Source: Pseudomonadota bacterium (GTDB lineage: Bacteria; Pseudomonadota; Alphaproteobacteria; Rhizobiales; Xanthobacteraceae). From it: a stretch of 7,660 nucleotides of DNA. Of this stretch, positions 1-6,182 are shown piece by piece (within the stretch, counting starts at the first letter, position 1; each line of letters starts with the position of its first letter). The notes beneath the pieces were generated by a model. The model searched no databases. It had not been told where the DNA came from and saw only the letters and a program-made list of their open reading frames with translations. The DNA lies in assembly GCA_023432845.1 (NCBI GenBank), contig JAEZEY010000330.1, positions 1-7,660 on the forward strand, read 5' to 3'. The position numbers and the translations under genes were made by a program.

Positions 1-87
1 CGGCGCGCGCCGCGGCCCGGCATCCACTATAGGCGAATTCGCAGCGCGCGCCGCAATCGGGGCAAACCCGTCAACCCGCCGCGGCGA

Positions 88-1044
88 TCATTCCAGCCCG
101 GTGCCGACCTTCACGTTCTCCGGCTCCAGCTTCATGCCGGCGGCCAGCGCCATGGTCTCCATCAGCGCCGCGAAATCCTTCTGCAGATAGGCCTCTGGAT
201 CCTTCTGCAGCGTCGCCGCGCCGAAATGGCCCTGCAGCACCTCGCGCGTCGCCGCGGTAACCGGCATCGGCACGTCGAATTCGCGGCCGAGTTCGAGGCC
301 GAGATCGAGGTCCTTGCGCAAGAGTTCGGGCGTGAAGGTGGTGGTCCAGTCGAGATTGACCAAAGCCGGCGACTTGTACTTCGTGAACATCGAGCCCATG
401 ACGCCGTTGTTCATGAAGGCGAGGAAGGCATGGCGCGGCACGCCCATCTTGTTGGCGAGCAGCGTGATTTCGATGAGGTTCTCGATGACGACGCCGAGCA
501 TCACGTTGTGCGCAATCTTGCAGACGCGGGCGAGATCGCCCTCGCCGACATAGGCGACGCCCTGCGGCGCGATGATGTCGATCAGCGGCTTGGCCGCGCG
601 GAACACGTCTTCCGAGCCTGACACGACGGACGACAGCTTGCCGGCTTTGATGACCTTGGCGTTGCCCGACACCGGCGCGGTGAGATAATCGCTGCCGGCT
701 TCCATCAGCTTGCGGCGGATGTCGACGGAGTCCTCGATCGAGATGGTCGAGCAATCGACCACGATCTTCGGCGCCTTGCCGCCGTTCGCGAGCACTCCGT
801 TCGGACCGAAATAAATCTCGTCGAGATCCTTGCCGGTCGAGACGATGGAGAACACGACGTCGAGGCCGGCGAGATCGGACAATTTGTCGGCGACCTTGCC
901 GCCGCTCTTGGCCAGCGGCTCGGCCTTGGAGCGCGTGCGGTTCCAGACGGTGACGTCGTGGCCGGCCTTGAGCAGACGCTCGGCCATCGGCGCGCCCATG
1001 CGCCCGGTCCCGATCCAGCCGATCTTCTGCGTATTCTTGGACAT
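88..1044 (-). CDS. NAD(P)-dependent oxidoreductase, 3-hydroxyisobutyrate dehydrogenase family
   Basis: This 318-residue protein belongs to the beta-hydroxyacid dehydrogenase family (3-hydroxyisobutyrate dehydrogenase, tartronate semialdehyde reductase, GLYR1-like), whose cytosolic members oxidise a beta-hydroxyacid or reduce the matching semialdehyde. The N-terminal Rossmann motif IGTGRMGAPM is at residues 11-20. The second strand ends in VWNRT (33-37), and an Asn-Arg here often goes with NADP(H), so NADP use is a guess. The substrate-binding segment APVSG is at 123-127, but the next residue is Asn where many members have Gly. The catalytic Lys is K176 in KIAHN, with the partner Asn at N180. 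A helical C-terminal domain follows, including a KDLDLGL segment at 244-250. Length is slightly above the usual 290-300. The ATG start has a GGGAG ribosome site 9 bases upstream (plus positions 1054-1058). The gene is divergent from the molybdenum hydroxylase. The family call is firm; the substrate is unknown. Confidence 0.93.
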   Translation of the reverse strand: MSKNTQKIGWIGTGRMGAPMAERLLKAGHDVTVWNRTRSKAEPLAKSGGKVADKLSDLAGLDVVFSIVSTGKDLDEIYFGPNGVLANGGKAPKIVVDCSTISIEDSVDIRRKLMEAGSDYLTAPVSGNAKVIKAGKLSSVVSGSEDVFRAAKPLIDIIAPQGVAYVGEGDLARVCKIAHNVMLGVVIENLIEITLLANKMGVPRHAFLAFMNNGVMGSMFTKYKSPALVNLDWTTTFTPELLRKDLDLGLELGREFDVPMPVTAATREVLQGHFGAATLQKDPEAYLQKDFAALMETMALAAGMKLEPENVKVGTGLE

Positions 1045-1170
1045 TGCAGGTCTCTCCCTTACATTTTCTCTCGCGTCGACCGCGGCGGCTTTGTCTTGCC
1101 TATCCGCATAGCGGTTCCGCGCGAGACACGCCAGTGGTGGGCAAGGCCTGCATGCGTGCGTTGCGACCTG

Positions 1171-1176
1171 CTATAG
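1171..1176 (+). promoter_or_regulatory. possible -10 element for the molybdenum hydroxylase gene
   Basis: CTATAG resembles the CTATAT-like -10 hexamer of alphaproteobacterial housekeeping promoters and lies about 50 bases before the preferred ATG at 1225. I see no good -35 hexamer at the right distance, so this is a weak candidate. If it is real, transcription would start near 1183, downstream of the alternative GTG at 1180, which would favour the ATG. Confidence 0.22.
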
Positions 1177-1211
1177 AACGTGCCCTTTTCGGTTGCAGGC
1201 CCGTCACGTCC

Positions 1212-1215
1212 GAGG
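1212..1215 (+). promoter_or_regulatory. ribosome binding site deciding the start of the molybdenum hydroxylase
   Basis: GAGG stands 9 bases before the ATG at 1225. The longer in-frame reading from GTG at 1180 has no comparable purine-rich site in front, and its 15 extra residues do not look like the family N-terminus. The ATG is therefore preferred. Confidence 0.6.
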
Positions 1216-1224
1216 ATTACGCCC

Positions 1225-3549
1225 ATGACCCTGATCATCCCACCCCGCAGCAAATCCGAGCCGCGTGTCGAAGACGACGCCTTGGTGCGCGGCGCCGGGC
1301 AGTTCATGGACGACCCGCGTCTGCCGGGCCAGGCGGCGGCCGTGTTCGTGCGCTCGCCTCATGCCCACGCGCGCGTTTTGTCGGTCGGGACCGAGGCGGC
1401 GCTCAAGGCCAAGGGCGTACTCGCCGTGCTCACCGCGGCGGACATCAAGGCCGCCGGCATCGGCAGCCTGACGCGGCACAATCCGCTGACCGGCCGCGGC
1501 GGCGTCAAGATGGCGGCGCCGTTCCGCCCCGCACTCGCCGGCGACAAGGTCATGCATGTCGGCGATCCGGTGGCGATGGTGGTGGCGGAAACCGTGGCGC
1601 AGGCCATGGACGCCGCCGATCTCGTCGAGGTCGCGTATGAGGAGCTGACGCCGGTGGTCGATCTCGATCAGGCGATGAAGGCCGGGACCGTGCTCTATGA
1701 CGAAGCGCCCGGCAATGTCGCGGTGGACTGGCCCGGCATGACCGAGGACAAGGCCAACGAAGCGGCGGTCGCGGACCGCATCGCCAAGGCGGCGCATGTC
1801 GCCAAGGTCACCGTCACCAACCAGCGCATGGTCGTCGCCTCGATGGAGACGCGCGGCGCGACCGGCGTCTACGACAAGGCGAAGGACGGCTACACGCTTT
1901 ATGCCAGCTCGCAGGGCGCCGACACCATGCGCGGCATGGCCGCCTCGATCATGGGCGTGCCGAACGAGAAGATGCGCGTGATCACGCGTGACATCGGCGG
2001 CGCCTTCGGCATGAAGACGCCGGTCTATCCCGAATACGTCGCGGTGCTGGTGGCGGCCAAGAAGATCGGCCGCCCGGTGCACTGGATGTCGACACGCTCG
2101 GAGGCCTTCGTCACCGACACGCAGGGCCGCGACACCGTCACCCATGTCGAACTGGCCTGCGACGACAAGGGCAAGTTCACGGCGCTGCGCGTGCGTCACC
2201 TGTGCAACCAGGGCGCCTATGTCTCGAACGCCGGCGTGCAGATCAACACCGTGAATTTCTGGCGCTGCCTGCCGGCGATGTACGACATTCCGAAAATGGA
2301 CGTGTCGGTCGCCTGCTACTTCTCCAACACCATCCCGATCGGCCCCTATCGCGGCGCCGGACGGCCCGAGGCCAATTTCGCGCTGGAGCGCGCGGTGGAA
2401 GAAGCCGCCCGCCTCCTGAAGATGGATCCGGCACGGCTGCGGAAAAAGAATCTGATCAAGGCATCGCAGATGCCGTTCAAAACGCCGATCCAGACCTACG
2501 ACTCCGGCGACTTCCCGGCCATCGTCGACAAGGCGCTCGCGCTCGCCGACTATGACGGTTTCGCCAGGCGCAAGCGCGAAGCGCAAAAGCGCAAGAAGCT
2601 GCGCGGCATCGGCATCTCCTGCATGCTCGAGCATGCCGGCTCGCTGCCGACGGAGACGGCCTCGGTGAGTTTCCCCGGCGGCGACAAACTGATCCTCGGC
2701 TGCAATGTGCAATCGACCGGGCAGAGCCACGCCACCGTGTTCGGGCGGCTGCTCGCGGCGAAACTCGGCATCGATCCGAAAGCCATCGAGCATCGCCACG
2801 GCGACACTGACCTGGGCCTCACCGGCTTTGCGTCGGTCGGCTCGCGCTCGGCGCAATGCGCCGGCTCGGCCATTGTCGCCACCGCCGATGCGATGCTGGT
2901 GAAAGCGAAAAAGGTGGCGGCCGCGGCGCTGGAGGCGTCCGAAAGCGACATCCAGTATCGCGACGGCCGCTTCGAGGTGGTCGGCACCGACCGCCGCATC
3001 ACCCTGTTCGAGACGGCGGCGCGCGCCAGAGCGATGGGCGAAAGCCTCGACACCAAGGAAAAGGCCGAAGCGCCGCTGACCTTCCCCAATGGCTGCCACA
3101 TCGCCGAGATCGAGATCGATCCGGATACCGGGCATTTCGATATCGTCACCTACACGGCGGTCGATGACTGCGGCAACGTCCTCGACAAGGCCGTGGTCGA
3201 GGGCCAGGTGCAGGGCTCGATCGCCAACGGCCTCGGCCAGGCGCTGACCGAGAACGCCGTGTACGACAGCGGCAGCGGCCAGCTCGTCTCCGGCTCGTTC
3301 ATGGATTACGGCATGCCGCGCGCCCATGACATGCCGCTCGAACTGCGCGAGGCGACGCATGCAGTGCCGGCGACCACCAACCCGCTCGGCGTCAAGGGCA
3401 CCGGTGAGGCCGGCACCACGGCAGCGATCGCCGCGGTGATGAACGCGATCTCCAACGCCGTGCCGAACGGCGCCGCCGATCACATGGACATGCCGGCAAC
3501 GCCGGCCAAGGTGTGGGAAGCTTGCCGGAGGGGGATGGCCGCTTATTAA
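1225..3549 (+). CDS. xanthine dehydrogenase family molybdopterin-binding subunit (CoxL-like)
   Basis: This 774-residue protein is the molybdenum-cofactor (large) subunit of a xanthine oxidase family hydroxylase. Such enzymes hydroxylate N-heterocycles, aldehydes or other substrates, or oxidise CO, passing electrons to Fe-S and FAD subunits. The small a/b hammerhead domain spans about residues 15-145 and the two large Mo-binding domains follow. Cofactor motifs seen are GGAFGMK (258-264), PYRGAGRPE (374-382), GQSHAT (499-504), GSRSA (539-543) and EGQVQGSIANGLGQ (659-672). GVKGTGEAG (722-730) carries the expected catalytic Glu, E728. The 374-380 loop resembles the AYRGAGR loop of form II 'CODH-like' proteins and lacks the Cys of the true CO dehydrogenase AYXCSFR loop, so CO oxidation is unlikely. 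Length is normal for the family. No CoxM-like FAD or CoxS-like 2Fe-2S gene is adjacent. Start ATG 1225 is chosen over GTG 1180 (789 aa) on ribosome-site grounds. The substrate is unknown. Confidence 0.94.
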   Translation: MTLIIPPRSKSEPRVEDDALVRGAGQFMDDPRLPGQAAAVFVRSPHAHARVLSVGTEAALKAKGVLAVLTAADIKAAGIGSLTRHNPLTGRGGVKMAAPFRPALAGDKVMHVGDPVAMVVAETVAQAMDAADLVEVAYEELTPVVDLDQAMKAGTVLYDEAPGNVAVDWPGMTEDKANEAAVADRIAKAAHVAKVTVTNQRMVVASMETRGATGVYDKAKDGYTLYASSQGADTMRGMAASIMGVPNEKMRVITRDIGGAFGMKTPVYPEYVAVLVAAKKIGRPVHWMSTRSEAFVTDTQGRDTVTHVELACDDKGKFTALRVRHLCNQGAYVSNAGVQINTVNFWRCLPAMYDIPKMDVSVACYFSNTIPIGPYRGAGRPEANFALERAVEEAARLLKMDPARLRKKNLIKASQMPFKTPIQTYDSGDFPAIVDKALALADYDGFARRKREAQKRKKLRGIGISCMLEHAGSLPTETASVSFPGGDKLILGCNVQSTGQSHATVFGRLLAAKLGIDPKAIEHRHGDTDLGLTGFASVGSRSAQCAGSAIVATADAMLVKAKKVAAAALEASESDIQYRDGRFEVVGTDRRITLFETAARARAMGESLDTKEKAEAPLTFPNGCHIAEIEIDPDTGHFDIVTYTAVDDCGNVLDKAVVEGQVQGSIANGLGQALTENAVYDSGSGQLVSGSFMDYGMPRAHDMPLELREATHAVPATTNPLGVKGTGEAGTTAAIAAVMNAISNAVPNGAADHMDMPATPAKVWEACRRGMAAY

Positions 3550-3570
3550 GTGGCGCCGCATACGCGCTTG

Positions 3571-3593
3571 CCCTCTCCCCTTGTGGGAGAGGG
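3571..3593. repeat. palindromic intergenic repeat, 9-bp stem
   Basis: CCCTCTCCC (3571-3579) and GGGAGAGGG (3585-3593) are perfect inverted arms around a 5-base loop, 21 bases after the stop codon of the molybdenum hydroxylase. From memory, this CCCTCTCC...GGAGAGGG motif recurs between genes in many alphaproteobacterial genomes, so it is probably an interspersed REP-like element. No T-tract follows on the plus strand, so it is a poor intrinsic terminator alone, though it could protect the 3' end of the mRNA. Confidence 0.7.
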
Positions 3594-3617
3594 AAGAGGA
3601 GCAAGGCGCACGCTCTC

Positions 3618-3654
3618 AAAAAACAAAAACGGCCGGGCGATAAGCCCGGCCGTT
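3618..3654 (-). terminator. rho-independent terminator of the minus-strand cluster
   Basis: An 11-bp perfect GC-rich stem is formed by AACGGCCGGGC (3628-3638) and GCCCGGCCGTT (3644-3654), with a 5-base loop. Read on the minus strand it is followed at once by a T-rich tail (TTTTTGTTTTTTG, complement of 3617-3629). It lies 50 bases after the aldehyde dehydrogenase stop codon. On the plus strand the tail is GTTGTCATTT, much weaker, so it would serve the molybdenum hydroxylase only poorly. Confidence 0.88.
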
Positions 3655-3671
3655 GTCATTTCAAGCGCTGG

Positions 3672-3693
3672 ATCGTCCGCCTGCGCGGACGAT
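3672..3693. repeat. palindromic intergenic repeat, 9-bp stem
   Basis: ATCGTCCGC (3672-3680) and GCGGACGAT (3685-3693) form a perfect 9-bp inverted repeat with a 4-base loop. It sits 11 bases past the aldehyde dehydrogenase stop codon, before the terminator stem. I recognise the GGATCGTCCGC...GCGGACGATGAC pattern as a common intergenic palindrome of Bradyrhizobium-like genomes, from memory only. It may act as an mRNA-stabilising stem or as a mere repeat. Confidence 0.68.
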
Positions 3694-3704
3694 GACAAGT
3701 GGCT

Positions 3705-5132
3705 TCAAGCCTGCGAGATGAATTTCGTGTTCAGATAAGCCTGCAGGCCTTCGATGCCGCCTTCCGAGCCGTAACCGGAGTCCTTGACGCCGCCGAACGG
3801 CGTTTCCGGCGTCGACACCATCACCGAGTTGATGCCGACCATGCCGGCCTGGATGGCATCGCCCACCGCATTGGCGGTCGCCGTCGAGGTGGTGAAGACG
3901 TAGGACGCAAGCCCGAACGGCAGCGAGTTGGCGCGCTCGACGACCTCATCGAAGGTCTTGAACGGCACGATCGGCGCCAGCGGCCCGAACGGCTCCTCGG
4001 TCATGATCTTGGAATCGTCCGGGATGTCGGTGATCACTGTCGGCTCGAAGAAGAAACCCTGATTGCCGTGGCGGTTGCCGCCGGTGGCAATCTTGCCGCC
4101 GCGCGACTTCGCGTCGTTCACGAAGGATTCCATGGCATCGAGACGGCGCGGATTGGCGAGCGGGCCCATCTTGGTGTCCTTGTCGAGACCGTCACCCAGC
4201 GTCAGGCCCTTGGCGTATTCGACGAAGCGCTCGACGAACTTGTTGTAGTTCTTCTCCTGCACATAGAAGCGCGTCGGCGAAATGCAGACCTGGCCGGCGT
4301 TGCGATATTTGAACGCGGCGATGGTGTCGGCCGCCTTGATGGGATCGGCAGCGTCGAACACCAGCACCGGCTAATCGCCGCCCAGCTCCATGGCCGCGCG
4401 CTTCATGCCGCGCGCCGCCATGGCGGCAAGATGCTTGCCGACCGGCACCGAACCGGTGAACGACACCTTCTTGACGATCGGCGACGGAATGAGGTGCTCC
4501 GACACTTCGGCGGGAACGCCGAAGACGAGGTTGAGCACGCCTGCCGGCAGACCGGCATCGGCAAAGCACTTCACCAGTTCAACGCAGCCGCCCGGCACTT
4601 CTTCCGAGGCCTTGATGATGAGCGTGCAGCCCGCGGCGAGCGCACCGGCGATCTTGCGGATCGGCGTCAGCGTCGGGAAATTCCACGGCGTGAAGGCGGC
4701 GGCGACGCCGACCGGCTCCTGCGTGACGATCTGGCGCGTGCCCTTCACGCGGCCCGGCACGATGCGGCCGTAAGCTCTCCGGCCTTCCTCGGCATACCAG
4801 TCGGTGATGTCGGCGGAGGTCATGACCTCGATGCGCGATTCGGGGAACGGCTTGCCCTGCTCCTGTGTCTGCACGCGGGCGATGTGATCGGCGCGCTCGC
4901 GCATCAGCATCGCGGCCTTGCGCATGATGTTGGAGCGGTCATAGGCCGAGGTGCGGCTCCAGGCGCCGAACGCCTTGTCGGCGGCGGCGAGCGCGGCATC
5001 GAGATCAGCCTTCGAGGCGTGCGGCAACTTGCCGAGAACTTTGCCGTTCGCCGGATTGATGACGTCCTCGCTCTTGCGGTTGTCGGCGCCCAGCCACTGG
5101 CCGTCGATGTAAAGCTTGAGATCGGTATACAT
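3705..5132 (-). pseudogene. aldehyde dehydrogenase (succinate-semialdehyde dehydrogenase-like) interrupted by in-frame TAG
   Basis: Read through, this gives a 475-position NAD(P)-dependent aldehyde dehydrogenase, the normal length for the succinate-semialdehyde dehydrogenase type, which oxidises an aldehyde to a carboxylate. Motifs in order: TPWNFP with N151, IIKASEE with K174 (cofactor), FTGSVPVGK (225-233), MELGG with general base E249, RNAGQVCIS with nucleophile C283, EEPFGP with E380 and F382, and PFGGVKDSG (445-453). Codon 254 is TAG (plus 4371-4373), just after MELGGD, where the family usually has Ser, Ala, Asp or Asn. Frame and motifs are intact on both sides. As read, translation stops at 253 residues, before C283, so the product should be inactive. 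A point mutation or a sequencing error explains this best; TCG (Ser) to TAG is one base. The ATG has GAGG 6 bases upstream. It is the last gene of the cluster, 121 bp after the enoyl-CoA hydratase-like gene and 50 bp before a terminator. Enzyme family is certain, substrate is not. Confidence 0.88.
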
Positions 5133-5253
5133 ATCGAACCTCGTGTTTCCCGGTGTCCACTCAACTCGGCGCGTGCCTTAGCACTTTCGGCGTGCTGCGG
5201 CCACCGCACCGGTCATTGCGCTACGAAAGATAATTCGGAACAAGTATGCGCGC

Positions 5254-6054
5254 TTACTTGCCCGTGAATTTCGGTTTGCGCTTTTCCATGAAGGCTTTGC
5301 GGCCCTCGATGTAATCGCCCGAGGCGAAGCAGGCCTGGACCATGGCTTCGGCCTTGTCCATGTCGCGGTCGGCGGGGTCCTTGAGGATTTCGCCGACGAT
5401 GAACTTGACCGAGTCGACCGTGAGCGGCGCATTGCCCGCGATGGTCTCGGCGTAGTTCTGCACGTAGGCTTCCAGCTCGCCATCGGGCAGCACGCGATTG
5501 ACGAGGCCCATGCCTTGCGCCTCCTGCGCGGTGAACTGCCGCGCGGTGTAGAAGATCTCCTTGGCGAAGGACGGGCCGACGACGTCCACGAGCTTCTTCA
5601 GGCCCGAATAGCGGTAGCCGAGCGACAGCTTGGCCGCGGGCACGGCGAACTTCGAGCCCTCCGTGCAGATGCGCAGGTCGCAGGCCAGCGCCAGTCCGAC
5701 GCCGCCGCCGACGCAATAGCCGCGGATCATGGCGATGGTCGGCTTGGGGAAGTCGTAGAAGGCGCCGTAAGCGCGATCGACCGCCTCATTGTAGCGGTCG
5801 GACGCTTCCTTGCTGGAGCGCTCGCTGGCGAACTTGGAGATGTCGGCGCCGGACACGAAGGCCTTGCCGCCGGCACCGGTGACGATGACGACGCGAATAT
5901 TGTCGTCGTTCCTGAAATCCTCGAGATAGCTCTCGGCCGCCTCCCACATGTCGAGCGACACGGCGTTGAGCTTGTCGGGATTGTTGAACGTGAGATAGCC
6001 GACCTGGCCCTCCTTGCGGGACAGCATCTTGTCGGTCGTCACGGGCGCGTTCAT
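5254..6054 (-). CDS. enoyl-CoA hydratase/isomerase (crotonase) family protein
   Basis: This 266-residue protein has the length and fold signature of the crotonase superfamily, which acts on acyl-CoA thioesters through an oxyanion hole. The first oxyanion segment is KAFVSGADI (64-72) and the second is GYCVGGGVGLALACD (112-126). The C-terminal helical part (about 200-266) ends in the usual GRKAFMEKRKPKF, a CoA-side tail of the family. The two glutamates of classical hydratases (E144 and E164 in rat crotonase) appear replaced: the residue after GGGV is G120, and the second falls in FAVPAAKLSLGY as Ala. The annotation as a hydratase is therefore uncertain, and isomerase or another CoA chemistry is possible. 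The ATG has AGGA 8 bases upstream. It follows the CoA-transferase gene by 128 bp, a gap filled by a palindromic repeat, and precedes the aldehyde dehydrogenase by 121 bp, consistent with a loosely spaced operon. Confidence 0.93.
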   Translation of the reverse strand: MNAPVTTDKMLSRKEGQVGYLTFNNPDKLNAVSLDMWEAAESYLEDFRNDDNIRVVIVTGAGGKAFVSGADISKFASERSSKEASDRYNEAVDRAYGAFYDFPKPTIAMIRGYCVGGGVGLALACDLRICTEGSKFAVPAAKLSLGYRYSGLKKLVDVVGPSFAKEIFYTARQFTAQEAQGMGLVNRVLPDGELEAYVQNYAETIAGNAPLTVDSVKFIVGEILKDPADRDMDKAEAMVQACFASGDYIEGRKAFMEKRKPKFTGK

Positions 6055-6076
6055 TTCAATTGTCCTTTCACTCTTC

Positions 6077-6180
6077 CGTCATTCCGGGGCGGCGCGCAGC
6101 GCCGAACCCGGAATCCAGAACAAAACTTCGAGTATCCATCTGGATTCCGGGTTCGCACCTGCGGTGCGCCCGGAATGACG
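6077..6180. repeat. compound palindromic repeat: two REP-like hairpins in inverted orientation
   Basis: The outer arms CGTCATTCCGGG (6077-6088) and CCCGGAATGACG (6169-6180) are perfect 12-bp inverted repeats, and GAACCCGGAATCCA (6104-6117) pairs with TGGATTCCGGGTTC (6141-6154). Each half is also a hairpin by itself. The left half pairs ATTCCGGG (6081-6088) with CCCGGAAT (6107-6114) around an inner stem GGCGC-GCA-GCGCC (6091-6103). The right half pairs 6144-6151 with 6169-6176 around GCACC-TGC-GGTGC (6155-6167). This is the architecture of a BIME-like REP pair. The CGTCATTCCGGG motif is, from memory, very common between genes in Bradyrhizobium-type genomes. It begins 2 bases after the CoA-transferase stop codon and ends shortly before the ribosome site of the downstream gene. 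No T-tract follows, so it is not a classical terminator. Confidence 0.88.
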
Positions 6181-6182
6181 AA

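Noticed and set aside
3..54. An 11-base direct repeat GCGCGCGCCGC at 3-13 and 44-54.
   Set aside because: It is low-complexity GC sequence in a GC-rich genome, with no further structure around it.
58..70. A small stem (CGGG-GCAAA-CCCG) after the 3-hydroxyisobutyrate dehydrogenase-like gene as a terminator.
   Set aside because: The stem is only about 4 bp and has no T-tract on the minus strand, so it is expected by chance at this GC content.
1204..3561. A 785-codon open frame on the minus strand opposite the molybdenum hydroxylase gene.
   Set aside because: It is very rich in Arg, His and Gly, has no recognisable family motif, and lies wholly over a gene with complete cofactor motifs. In GC-rich genomes the antisense of a real gene often stays open.
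3705..4367. Reading the dehydrogenase C-terminal half as a separate gene starting at the GTG just after the TAG.
   Set aside because: It would begin in the middle of the catalytic domain without cofactor-binding residues, and nothing suggests a designed split; the two halves are in the same frame one codon apart. Reinitiation is possible but would not give an active enzyme unless the fragments reassociate.
4371..4373. TAG as a recoded codon (pyrrolysine or programmed readthrough).
   Set aside because: No pyrrolysine machinery is visible, the position is normally a plain small residue, and the following bases (CCG GTG) do not match a readthrough context I know. Mutation or error is simpler.
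5173..5208. Short inverted repeats GTGC-CTTA-GCAC (5173-5184) and TGCGG-CCA-CCGCA (5196-5208) between the crotonase and aldehyde dehydrogenase genes.
   Set aside because: Stems of 4-5 bp are common by chance, and there is no T-tract or clear promoter beside them, so they are not called as a terminator or operator.
3699..5267. A 522-codon open frame on the plus strand over the aldehyde dehydrogenase, tempting because the dehydrogenase itself has a stop.
   Set aside because: Its composition (repeated Arg, His, Gly, Asp) is that of an antisense shadow, and the opposite strand carries every aldehyde dehydrogenase motif in order.
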